Below, in pieces: positions 51,001 to 58,660 of a stretch of DNA of 64,000 nucleotides. Within the stretch, counting starts at the first letter, position 1; each line of letters opens with the position of its first letter. The DNA is from a virus, in the IMG/VR virus record IMGVR_UViG_3300025133_009964, positions 1 to 64,000 of that record; one strand, written 5' to 3'. The notes beneath the pieces were generated by a model, which did not search any database, had not been told where the DNA came from, and saw only the letters and a list, made by a program, of their open reading frames with translations. The translations under genes were made by a program, and so were the position numbers.

Positions 51001-54000
51001 ATGCCGTGAAGGAGCACCTACGCGACCCGGCACGAGTTTTTACTAATTTAGATCAATCTTCTGCTAATTTTGGAAAAGTTAGTTTTATGAAGGCGCTGAA
51101 AGATCCGAACCTCACAGGCCCGGGCGAGACAGCAACCACTGCGATTAATTTGATATATACTCAGCCTGATATTGATATGTTGGCAGATTCTTACAAAGTG
51201 AACATTTTTGAATCTGGAGAAACGATTATTTTAGAAAATTCAAAATTTGTTGAGGAAGAAGTTGAAATATATGCGACAAAAGAGCTTTTAGAAAATGAAG
51301 AAGCTCTAGAGGGTGCCGAGTCACCACAAGAAATACTTTTTCAGTTATATATGGCTAAAAAATTAGATTTAGCAGAAGAAGGGTTTCAATCCCCAGGCAT
51401 TAAACAACTATATCATCAGATTAAATCAGATTTAATACAAAAGTTTAGAAGACAAATATCTGCTTCGATTTTATTTGAAATAGATCAGATAAGTAAACTT
51501 AAAATAACACCAGGTGTTCAAGAGACGAAAGATGAATGTGGTATACCTTTGAATGTCTTCGGCGATGTAGAGGCGTCCAACTTGCTAAACACAAGAGGCT
51601 TCATGAGCGAGGCGAAAGAAGAATATAAAAAGCTAACACGAGAACAATGTACAGATGATGATAACCCGTCTGAAAATCCCCTACAAGATGCACTAAAAGA
51701 AGCGATACTCAGAATGTTGGTAAGAGTTTATGCTATTGAACATGTATTAAATTCAATATTTGTATTATCTTCTTTTCACGCGAAAGATTGTTTTAGTGAT
51801 GATTCGTTACTTGAATATGTAATAACGGCTTTCAAAAGAGAAATGTTAGATAGAAAGTTATATAAAATAACAAAAGACATAGCAAAGGGTTATGTTGCGA
51901 AGAGAATGAAGCGAGGAGATAAAGTTTATTCAGGCCTGTCGTCGGATAAAATTACGTCAGAGCCAACGGGAATTCACTCTGGCTTTGAGTGCTTGAAATA
52001 TATAATGAAGGAACAGATAGACAATGTTTCGAAAGAATTTGATAAAATTATAAAGTCGACCATTGATATGAGTCTTTTTCCAGATCAAGATAAAGATGGG
52101 TTTTTCAGCGCTACTTCTTTACCTGGCATAATGGATGTATTTCCATATGATCAATATTACAATATGATGCAATCTGCAAGGTCCGATCTAAGCCACCATG
52201 GTACTTTTTGGAATTGGGAGAATTACGATGAGGCCTGGGCGTCGCACTTCAGTATCAATGATGAATTCAATTTCTGGTACGGAAGTGGCGGCTCCCAAGC
52301 AGATGGCCAGATGTTTTGGGTCGCTTCGCATGCCCGTGAGTATGCTACCGAAGTCAATCCGGATACCGGTGTCGCAACAGGTTGGAAAACGTTTCCAACA
52401 CCAATAGTAGCACTTAACACTCGTATCCCATCATATATTGCTGAAAAATTGACTAACGAGACCTTCCTCCCCGCGGCCATTGGAAATGTATTGGACGAGT
52501 TCGGCGGCGGCACCGGCGGGGCCGGGTACTGGCAGACCGGCCGGAATAGCAGAAATTTTAGATTTATGCAAGAGTTTCCAGATTATAAAATCAAGCACCC
52601 GGCGCGCCAAGCACGTTATTCGCGATCGCTGAAAAATTTGGGATTTAGTGATGTTGCTGAGGCCTCAAATTTTTATGGAATCGTTCCAGATTCTGTCGAA
52701 GCCATCGAAGCCGAGACCGAGTTGGTTTTTAACAAAGCAGTAAGGCTAGGAGATACTATTAATAGACACGGATCTTTTAGGTTAGAGAGGTTCCTTGCTG
52801 TTGATGATATACTTGGATCGTGGGCAGCTGCAGCGACCTCCTTTGCCGATACTATCCCCACAGCCGTGCGAGATCCCTATTATGGGAGCGTCATCAGCCA
52901 AGACAGTCATCCCGTCGCGTTGACCGACTTACAGGGGAATAATGGGTTTATCAAAAGGCCCGGCACTAACGATTTCAAACTTCCTGGTATAATACATGAT
53001 ATGGTTAGCCACTTTAAGGATACTCATGACATCGGCCCGGGCGACGAGGCCGCTGTTATAGCACCCCTGATGGCCGGCTGCGCAACGCTTTGGAATCCTA
53101 CTCACCATGAGGCATTCAGGGGTCTAGATGGTTATGTTAATATCGAGTCTTATCTGAGTTTTATTAGGGGATTAATAGGGGTATATATGGCTGCCCATGG
53201 CTTAGTCGTGGGTGATGTAAGTTATGACACCGACTTCATCACAGAAGTTCAAAACAATTGGCAGCACTGGGCCGATCAGTCATCAAACACATCCGCTGCT
53301 TGGAAAGTAGATCCCGACCCTAGGTCTTGGGGCGGATTTGTTCTTGATGCCGCGCCAAGTGCATATTTCGGCACTCAGCAGGGAACGGTAGTTATAAATG
53401 GAGAAGAAGTTCAGGTACCAAATTCTTCTATGATTGCAGACTGCTTTAATATAACTTGGGGTGAATATAAAAAATTCTGGCAATCTTATTGCAAGGGGGA
53501 TTGGGAAGAGATCGGTCAGGGTGAAAATTTATACCCCCCCGGCGCCTCGGCTGGCTTCGAGGCCTCGTTGAAAGTGGGCATCTCCACTAAACAATATCCC
53601 GGGATTGAACCGGTAGACGCCCCAGGCGGTTCGCACGTCGATCATAGCTTCCAGCAGTGGATAGATCTCGCAGCCGGCTTCGGCCACTCTTCCGCTGCAG
53701 AGTGGATGGACAGCGGCGACACGACCGGGGGTTGGTCGGCGGCCGGCGCCATTTGGACTGGCAAGGTTCACCACGATGCAGCCCGCGCGTGGGCGTATTT
53801 AGCGCAGGTGAAAAATAAGTTTATTTTTCATGACCCCGGACAGGGCCCCCTCACCGCCGCGCACTATTCGGGATATATATATACCGAAGGCAGCACCTGG
53901 GGCGGTGAAGATAGCGGCTTCTCCATCTCGATCGACGGGAACGTGCACCCGGAACTCGGCGGCGCCGGATTGACACTGTGGGGCACGGCCACGTCGCATG

Positions 54001-56390
54001 GCGGCCCCGGCCTTAAATGGCCATCTATCGGTATTCAAGGATCATATACGGGTGAAATGTTTTATGATTATGGACCAGCCTCGACCGCGGTCAATCGACC
54101 CAATGAGGGCTTCGCCGGCCTAGGTATCAGCCCGGCCTCCTCTCTTGAAGCTGCATACGGCTCCGGCGTCACCGCCACCGGCCATAAGATAGATTATGCA
54201 AGTTGGCTTCCAAGTATTTTTGGACTTCAGTATTATAAGCCTCCATCCTGGGTTCAGGGGATGAAGGACTGGCATACACAAACGCCCGGGTTTTTTAATG
54301 GAAATCATTATGATGGCGGTAAGTGGAAGTGGGAGGTTGATTTTGCATACGGCGACGCAGCTGCCGAGTTGAATTTGTCGTCAGAAGAGTACTACCGCAC
54401 CGTCGTCGCGCCGGCATCGTCCTATATGCACAATTGGGATGATTACCATCATGCTATGATGCAAGGCACATTCGACGCCGGATCGGCGTGGGGCGGCAAC
54501 GGCGGCCTGGCCGCCACAACGCCGCAGCCCCACTGGGTCCATTCAGACGTCATGAAAGTTTATAATCTTCAATGGAGCAAGTCCTATTGGGAAACTTTTG
54601 AGGAATGGGCCCATGCTCTTTTTACTCATCGCTATGGCGCCGAGGGCGTCGAGGTTGGCTCACCCGGGTCAATTATGGAAGCATTCAACTCTATGGTAGT
54701 ACAATCCCAAGAACGTTATACACGTTATATGGAGGCCGCCCGGGCCTTTTTATATCCAATAATTCAACATAAATTAGATAAAATTAATCCTTGGAAGAGT
54801 TACCCCAGCGAGATACTCGATGACTCGACCAGCTTGACCAGCGAGCACGGCCTCGCCTTCCAGATTGCTTTGTACGAAGAGCAGGCCGACGCGGAGATGA
54901 CAGCGGCCTTATGGGCTGAAAGCGCTTTGAGTGCCATTGAGGGCGGTACTGCCACCTCCACGCAGCTGTCGGTGTTACCTCCGGTATTAAGATCACCACT
55001 GAAGACTTTAACTTGCTACAATTCATTAAAAGTGGGCTTAAGAATAATATATATTCCTTCAAAAGAGGATTTAATACAAAATAAGGAATTAAAAGCTAGA
55101 TTAAACTTTTTGGCACATCAAGAACACATGTCGACTTCAAAATTTAAGCAACACTATAAAGAATCTAATTTTACGACCTCACAAGTTAACAACGACGACT
55201 ACGAGAACGAAAACTTTCCAACATACTACTACGAGGCCAACGACAAGGCCCTCGCGATGGACCCGTACTCGACGACGCGCTTGCTGGGTGGATATGAAGA
55301 TATTTATATGATTCCGCTGATGGAAATATCAAAAGAGATAAGCACCACTGATATAGCATCAGATTCGTGGCAAAAGCTTGCTTTTTCCACCGGAACTAGT
55401 ATGGCGGAGAAAGTCGATGTCGTTGATCAAGAAATATTACAAGAAATGAAAACTTCTGAAGAATATGTAACTTTAATGAATTATATATTCACACCACAGC
55501 GCTATGTTTCTTTGAATTCTTTAAATATTATAGCGGCAATGAAAGAGATTGGCCCGGGCCCGCAATTATATAAAAGTACTAAAGACCATCTAGAGTCTAT
55601 GCTGTTGACAGCTCTCTACGGAATGGGGGAAAATTATGCCTATAAAGATCCATTGATTACATCTCTGGGCGATGTAGATGGTATGTTCCAAGATTCTATT
55701 AATCCATCTGATAGTTTCAATCCAAGAAGTATGCCCTTGGGCACAATGATTCTTCGAATGTTTTTGGAGACACCTTTCTTAATCTTGAAAGGCCTTACAG
55801 AAGCTTTTGATCCTGTGATAGGAATAGTAAAAACACTAATGAACGTGATTAAGGTGGTCGTCGAGGCATTACCAGAAAAAACTCCCGTTGAAATAGTTGA
55901 TCAACAGCGAACCATAATTACACAGACAATGGTGGGCGACGACCCCGCCGGCGTAGATCCACAAAAAATGAAAGAAATTGAAGCCGCAATTGATGAAAAA
56001 ATAGCGGAATTAGATCAAGGATTCTTAGACACAAAAAATGAAGCTAGAGAATTTCTTCTAGATTTAAATGATTATTTCCCGCTATTATGTGTGGCGATGC
56101 TGCCGAACATGCTGCCATTTGGCGTTGGTTTTCCGCCGCCCATTATGCTCCCTGTGTTTATGGGTGGAATTGGTATTGGGCCACCGATGACACCTTTCGG
56201 TGCAGCATATTTGGTGCTGCAGCTTTATAAAGATCGACAGCTTCTTTATGATCCGGCGAGGATGAGAAAAGAACCAGAACTACCAGCAGTATTTGATGAA
56301 TTATGCAAAGAAAAACTACAAAACTGGCAAGAAACAAAAGCCTTGGGCCTAATTGGTAGTGGCCCGGGAGAAACAGATACAGATTCTTAA
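45030..56390 (+). CDS. Giant baseplate/tail-associated protein
   Basis: A 3786-residue protein, possibly the largest gene of the phage. Residues about 265-345 form an SH3-like domain (MAKLRSKPKYSGAESKPWTN ... GKIGFIRSAFIKPLWE). Two peptidoglycan-binding-like units lie at about 963-1007 (SGEVDGLFYNKTEKATA) and about 1075-1160 (FPIDGIFGWRTEGATKFWLD). Residues about 2385-3315 are rich in Gly, Ala, Trp, Ser and His and encoded by clearly GC-richer DNA than the flanks. Near the C-terminus, about 3685-3740, lies a hydrophobic, Pro/Gly-rich segment (LPFGVGFPPPIMLPVFMGGI) that may insert in a membrane. Position between hub and gp25 suggests a baseplate or tail-tip component; size and the wall-binding units suggest it helps breach the envelope. 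A tape-measure role is the alternative, but extended coiled coils are lacking. Confidence 0.8.
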   Translation: MPIKDYNAIDNFYVTVTADSGIKYSGLEANDAGAQATIDATRRSVWLHTLNEEFQDFLQDGESLNPWLFLSDSQGNPHWKMNGALETLLQTSAAEYPDIFTFEDIGIGDEGAQVIWDEDTGKFSAIITYVVQTEAFRGKLAEWSAELNNAANWPEDPPPGWIEQFCPDPTIDCTWPPPTGWNIIIPADDGIPASQAAMTTEAPQSAEIYDGIPLPDDDPAMTPTAMAIRGALANVTTVVEKDDKKIAFVAKTDVLAQLADHVVKAITGTGSGQIPVGTMAKLRSKPKYSGAESKPWTNLPNGTLVKVLNHVPKSRFYKIKVHAGPNDGKIGFIRSAFIKPLWEGTMLPAIVINSSGELRSGIDVSVPSDWKKREPFLPVPIVNSAEPGDSRYEIVIKKDWSKPTGADSQKNAVLNTALEEAVVEGILRTLRYYNKDFKGPSETELDMARHLASRGMADLPLSPDWVPPDASTPDNFSMALAEQGSVLPAGIVLRPNWQLDTRTKQSNLLVLVSMPIAYVDRYPKKLETFEFDKVLEGVEISDFVPLYTSTFSFGQLKENIVSLKKILVHYDKAIKSDSQKRVVTFPRGPLRAPLDLKKESQNLESWKTSFINFLSINDYDYRGEACATPEQTSRPNDPKDDDILEIGWNEGFQILYILFNGQPLHIGIEYFAEKSYLNLRRINSFIHYSLDAPVRDPSGKIIRHDPGLITEFAAESSQKTWTQWVMARVYKNPVIMPSDAKADQNRENDKPPQPAASKEKKPDLLAEKKKASTEAKTSTFFSTDGFIENVEWSARQIKDIEDAYNYIMNKIGIQALVDAAMNCIMKSIPDWEAFFWEIGLGEAFKAYEDVSEVLVPILEEMDDALDCIYPILRKNFVLVYSTPDTYLPETTFDLGDAGELQGALAAVAPPAAAPEEEAADEAGTPDTNKQIIAMRKSKIKVYFPKEEDAKAWGIDYKFKNDKEKVKIWQQILIDAPGNAYTLAGGIGSGEVDGLFYNKTEKATAKYLNDILYADIDEPPEHPANGQAVTQYDFDQAQGGTDPLESDTAPPDPKDPWAILLKKGSKDKKAGLKDEVRTWQKFLTSTGFALLHAQSESYVIPIKNTGIKDEDGTLYFYKDFTPSGDMTSGGTHSGQKTKFPIDGIFGWRTEGATKFWLDFMYEALVTPGIDPDGGDELSLWPPNVGSENVVTNGQYKLAKRFVQETESQIGAFDVNELANPDIANRIRFLGPRPPAGFYCKLGKPGKCDKLYSDLLREGRRLAIIEMSDQGGDIGPIIQKQNELKIKYSDCMKAVADEPVTGEGGTHYSGKDPSSEEAIEERARERVSAKGLCGDEQKNLLAAMQEGKLVRKELTIWAILDKASNGANSHGIRLAELIDKAAETNDDSIVPVEYRNLINLHKTGPNSVKLPLAPGLTPAAIGGDADQWKYPGNLFATKTEREALSAYTSCLDLQITNERGNITISAGAAGAVEEGTTEIYPFPKSLEEAWQLFKQTKTWPSTVSVKDDVTAASFYKHMVALPACQELMAKILEEVVMKHIPVGARAIMDGMMTRIFGADTKAFMTTPRLPQVVDEISQAVQAPWDPERATYKNLEKTFFKVLDDVVKELIKSLVQLINDACADNESDGDGRNYGAISASEIFAGTTQDDINGRFPDLGAIQQQLNSLQDAVNNWNLPLDVTPGGSTTSEFSIDFWKLADDISSILTPMHACSVFNGEASLSMKVIVKDYLEKKYPELMFYFVVDEDLFEFLTLIGQYADPTLCMEINDGKHSKPLLDPTQKVCISDVITLQCVEKAIEAGLTEQEAEDMCKRKANESKDLATKVMNPPTTVIPDLCLQMAKAKTDLPAVNHMLDQVLDGLFTSVSMIFNGDTGYFIPALLDANKVTDINSLESMTKVASTEEDVLDRILAASENEDVPALKQAFGTWDDILSMLGGLFSHMGQSSSELAEMMNPGSQNDDDHAVNLETFKDRMSGKMEEISLGKASGKQYIAHAVKEHLRDPARVFTNLDQSSANFGKVSFMKALKDPNLTGPGETATTAINLIYTQPDIDMLADSYKVNIFESGETIILENSKFVEEEVEIYATKELLENEEALEGAESPQEILFQLYMAKKLDLAEEGFQSPGIKQLYHQIKSDLIQKFRRQISASILFEIDQISKLKITPGVQETKDECGIPLNVFGDVEASNLLNTRGFMSEAKEEYKKLTREQCTDDDNPSENPLQDALKEAILRMLVRVYAIEHVLNSIFVLSSFHAKDCFSDDSLLEYVITAFKREMLDRKLYKITKDIAKGYVAKRMKRGDKVYSGLSSDKITSEPTGIHSGFECLKYIMKEQIDNVSKEFDKIIKSTIDMSLFPDQDKDGFFSATSLPGIMDVFPYDQYYNMMQSARSDLSHHGTFWNWENYDEAWASHFSINDEFNFWYGSGGSQADGQMFWVASHAREYATEVNPDTGVATGWKTFPTPIVALNTRIPSYIAEKLTNETFLPAAIGNVLDEFGGGTGGAGYWQTGRNSRNFRFMQEFPDYKIKHPARQARYSRSLKNLGFSDVAEASNFYGIVPDSVEAIEAETELVFNKAVRLGDTINRHGSFRLERFLAVDDILGSWAAAATSFADTIPTAVRDPYYGSVISQDSHPVALTDLQGNNGFIKRPGTNDFKLPGIIHDMVSHFKDTHDIGPGDEAAVIAPLMAGCATLWNPTHHEAFRGLDGYVNIESYLSFIRGLIGVYMAAHGLVVGDVSYDTDFITEVQNNWQHWADQSSNTSAAWKVDPDPRSWGGFVLDAAPSAYFGTQQGTVVINGEEVQVPNSSMIADCFNITWGEYKKFWQSYCKGDWEEIGQGENLYPPGASAGFEASLKVGISTKQYPGIEPVDAPGGSHVDHSFQQWIDLAAGFGHSSAAEWMDSGDTTGGWSAAGAIWTGKVHHDAARAWAYLAQVKNKFIFHDPGQGPLTAAHYSGYIYTEGSTWGGEDSGFSISIDGNVHPELGGAGLTLWGTATSHGGPGLKWPSIGIQGSYTGEMFYDYGPASTAVNRPNEGFAGLGISPASSLEAAYGSGVTATGHKIDYASWLPSIFGLQYYKPPSWVQGMKDWHTQTPGFFNGNHYDGGKWKWEVDFAYGDAAAELNLSSEEYYRTVVAPASSYMHNWDDYHHAMMQGTFDAGSAWGGNGGLAATTPQPHWVHSDVMKVYNLQWSKSYWETFEEWAHALFTHRYGAEGVEVGSPGSIMEAFNSMVVQSQERYTRYMEAARAFLYPIIQHKLDKINPWKSYPSEILDDSTSLTSEHGLAFQIALYEEQADAEMTAALWAESALSAIEGGTATSTQLSVLPPVLRSPLKTLTCYNSLKVGLRIIYIPSKEDLIQNKELKARLNFLAHQEHMSTSKFKQHYKESNFTTSQVNNDDYENENFPTYYYEANDKALAMDPYSTTRLLGGYEDIYMIPLMEISKEISTTDIASDSWQKLAFSTGTSMAEKVDVVDQEILQEMKTSEEYVTLMNYIFTPQRYVSLNSLNIIAAMKEIGPGPQLYKSTKDHLESMLLTALYGMGENYAYKDPLITSLGDVDGMFQDSINPSDSFNPRSMPLGTMILRMFLETPFLILKGLTEAFDPVIGIVKTLMNVIKVVVEALPEKTPVEIVDQQRTIITQTMVGDDPAGVDPQKMKEIEAAIDEKIAELDQGFLDTKNEAREFLLDLNDYFPLLCVAMLPNMLPFGVGFPPPIMLPVFMGGIGIGPPMTPFGAAYLVLQLYKDRQLLYDPARMRKEPELPAVFDELCKEKLQNWQETKALGLIGSGPGETDTDS

Positions 56391-56410
56391 TTTAAAAAGG
56401 AGGGCAAAAA

Positions 56411-56809
56411 ATGCCAGGATATTCACCAGTTTTACCGCTAACTCTTGATCCAAAAGATGGTATACTTCTCAATAAGACGTATGCCAGTGTTGGTAAACAA
56501 AATTTAAAAATGTTAATTTTAACGGTCCCGGGCGAGAGAGTAATGGATCCTGAATTTGGTGTTGGCGCTGCCACATTTTTATTTGATAACGATAATCCAA
56601 GTTATTTGAAAAAAATTAATGCAACTATACGAACACAGGTTTCAAAATATTTACCATATATTACAATTGTAGATATTAGAGGATCCAGCGACGCTGCAGC
56701 AACTGGCGATCCTAATAGTTATAGTTTACAAATTGAATATATAATTCAATCACTTAATATTTCCGATATAGTAAAAATTAATTTTGATTTAATGCCAAAT
56801 TTATTATGA
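56411..56809 (+). CDS. Baseplate wedge protein gp25-like
   Basis: A 132-residue protein of the GPW/gp25 family, the sheath-initiating baseplate component of contractile tails. Signature: LKMLILTVPGERVMDPEFGV (about 32-51), then ATFLFDNDNPSYLKKI and a C-terminal strand pattern IVDIRG...YSLQIEYII. The pattern with PGER and DPEFG is standard. It has a perfect AGGAGG upstream. Followed by gp6, the same order as in T4 and in T6SS TssE/TssF loci. It shows this is a myovirus. Confidence 0.92.
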   Translation: MPGYSPVLPLTLDPKDGILLNKTYASVGKQNLKMLILTVPGERVMDPEFGVGAATFLFDNDNPSYLKKINATIRTQVSKYLPYITIVDIRGSSDAAATGDPNSYSLQIEYIIQSLNISDIVKINFDLMPNLL

Positions 56810-56869
56810 TAGTTAATCAAAATATTATTTAAAACTAATTATTTAGGAATATTTTAAAGGATTAGTATT

Positions 56870-58660
56870 ATGCCAAAAAGAATTGTTCCTATTAAGTACA
56901 CCGACCGCGATTTTGATTCTATCAAACGAGGCTTGGTAGAACATATAAAAAGATATTATCCCGAAACGTTTCAAGATTTTAATGAAGCTTCCTTCGGATC
57001 GCTTATGTTAGATATGGTTTCTTACGTCGGCGATGTATTATCATTTTATTTAGATTATCAAGCAAATGAATGTTTTTTAGACACAGCAATTGAATATAAT
57101 AATATTGTTAAAATATCAAAACAGCTGGGATACAAGTTTAGAACGGCAGCATCGTCAACTGGAATTTTATCGTTTTATGCAGTTGTTCCAGCCACAGCAA
57201 CTGGCTATGGGCCAGATCCAGATTATATACCAATTTTAAAAAAAGGTAGCGAAATTTTAAGCACTGGCGGCGCAAAATATCTTCTTAATGAAGACATTGA
57301 CTTTTCAAGAGAAAATAATGAAATAATTGTTGCTCGTACCGATTCGGATTCTGGCGCCCCCCTAGAATATGCTATTAAAACATATGGCCAGGTTGTTTCT
57401 GGAATTATATCAGTAGAAGAGGTAACTGTTGGAAACTTCCAAAAATTATTAAGAATTCCCCTTGAAAGTAACAGAATAGTAGAAATCATATCTGTTTTTG
57501 ATTCTGAAGGTCATGAATATTATGAAGTTGATTATTTATCACAAGACGTGATATATAGAGAAATTTTGAATCCTACTTCGGATACAACTGAACCAACGGT
57601 TAGATTACGCCCTCAAGTAGTTCCTAGAAGATTTATTGTTGAAGAGGCCGACGGCGTGTTATATTTACAATTTGGATATGGTTCTGAATCATCCATAAGG
57701 GAAGAAACTTTGACACGAGCATCAGAAATTACATTAAAATTCCATGGAAAAAATTATTCAACTTCTACTAATTTTGATCCATCAAATTTAAATGAAATGG
57801 ATAAACTGGGTGTTGCCCCCGCAAGTACAACATTAAGAATAGTTTATAGAGTCAATACTGCTACTAATGTTAATTCTGCCACCGGTACTGTCACAATAAT
57901 AACAAATCCAATTGTAGACTTTCCAGAAACTGGCTTGGTGCAAAATAAAATTGGAGCAGTAGTTAATTCTTTAGAGTGCAATAACGAAGAGCCAATTTTA
58001 GGACAAGTAGCCAGAATGACGGCCGGAGAAATAAAACGATATGCAATTGATGCATATGCAAGTCAGAATAGGGCAGTCACTGCACAGGATTATGAAAGTG
58101 TTGTTTATCGCTTACCTCCGAAATATGGAAAAGTTTCAAGATGTAGAGCCCTGCAGGATACGAGATCTTTAAAAAGAAATATAAATTTGTTTGTTGTTTC
58201 TACAAATGATAGGGGACTTCTTACACAGACGAATCGAGCAGTAAAAGAAAATTTAAAATTTTGGGTTAATGATTATAAAATGATTAATGACACGCTTGAT
58301 ATATTAGATGCTAAAATATTAAATATTGGAATTGATTATGTGGTAAAATCAGAGTATGGGTTTGATAAATTTCAAGTTTTAGAAAAAACCAGATCCGGAC
58401 TGGCTAAATATTTTGAGGACTTGTTTGATATTGGCGAGCCGCTTTATATAACAAAATTACAAAAAATCCTAAAAGACGTTCCTGGAGTATTAGACGTAAT
58501 GAGTTTAAAAATTAAATCAAAACAAGGAAGTGGCTATGCAACCACTTACTTTAGTATTGAAGCTTCGACTTCTGATGATGGAAGAATTTTATACGTTCCG
58601 GAGGATTCTATTTTGGAAGTAAGGTACGGTGCAATTGATATTGCAGGAACAGTTAAATAA
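56870..58660 (+). CDS. Baseplate wedge protein gp6/J-like
   Basis: A 596-residue protein of the baseplate J/gp6 family. The N-terminal segment YTDRDFDSIKRGLVEHIKRY, then DFNEASFGSLMLDMVSYVGD and VLSFYLDYQANECFLDTAIE, is the hallmark (fDe....l......p..dvtdGS....ll...a....l..yq). Middle beta domain (PVVE-type PRRFIVEEADGVLYLQFG), then RYAIDAYASQNRAVTAQDYE (gp6 core) and a C-terminal part with GIDYVVKSEYGFDKFQV. It forms the wedge ring around the hub and moves during sheath contraction. Size fits T4 gp6 (660). Start has AAAGGA upstream. Confidence 0.92.
   Translation: MPKRIVPIKYTDRDFDSIKRGLVEHIKRYYPETFQDFNEASFGSLMLDMVSYVGDVLSFYLDYQANECFLDTAIEYNNIVKISKQLGYKFRTAASSTGILSFYAVVPATATGYGPDPDYIPILKKGSEILSTGGAKYLLNEDIDFSRENNEIIVARTDSDSGAPLEYAIKTYGQVVSGIISVEEVTVGNFQKLLRIPLESNRIVEIISVFDSEGHEYYEVDYLSQDVIYREILNPTSDTTEPTVRLRPQVVPRRFIVEEADGVLYLQFGYGSESSIREETLTRASEITLKFHGKNYSTSTNFDPSNLNEMDKLGVAPASTTLRIVYRVNTATNVNSATGTVTIITNPIVDFPETGLVQNKIGAVVNSLECNNEEPILGQVARMTAGEIKRYAIDAYASQNRAVTAQDYESVVYRLPPKYGKVSRCRALQDTRSLKRNINLFVVSTNDRGLLTQTNRAVKENLKFWVNDYKMINDTLDILDAKILNIGIDYVVKSEYGFDKFQVLEKTRSGLAKYFEDLFDIGEPLYITKLQKILKDVPGVLDVMSLKIKSKQGSGYATTYFSIEASTSDDGRILYVPEDSILEVRYGAIDIAGTVK

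Noticed and set aside
53529-54038. Reverse frames opposite the GC-rich block of the giant gene
   Set aside because: GC-rich DNA has fewer stops in all frames; the forward frame is continuous and the reverse ones lack initiation signals.
45030-56390. Tape-measure protein
   Set aside because: Size is compatible, but long coiled-coil helices are missing and SH3/peptidoglycan-binding units and a Gly/Trp-rich block are present; kept only as an alternative.
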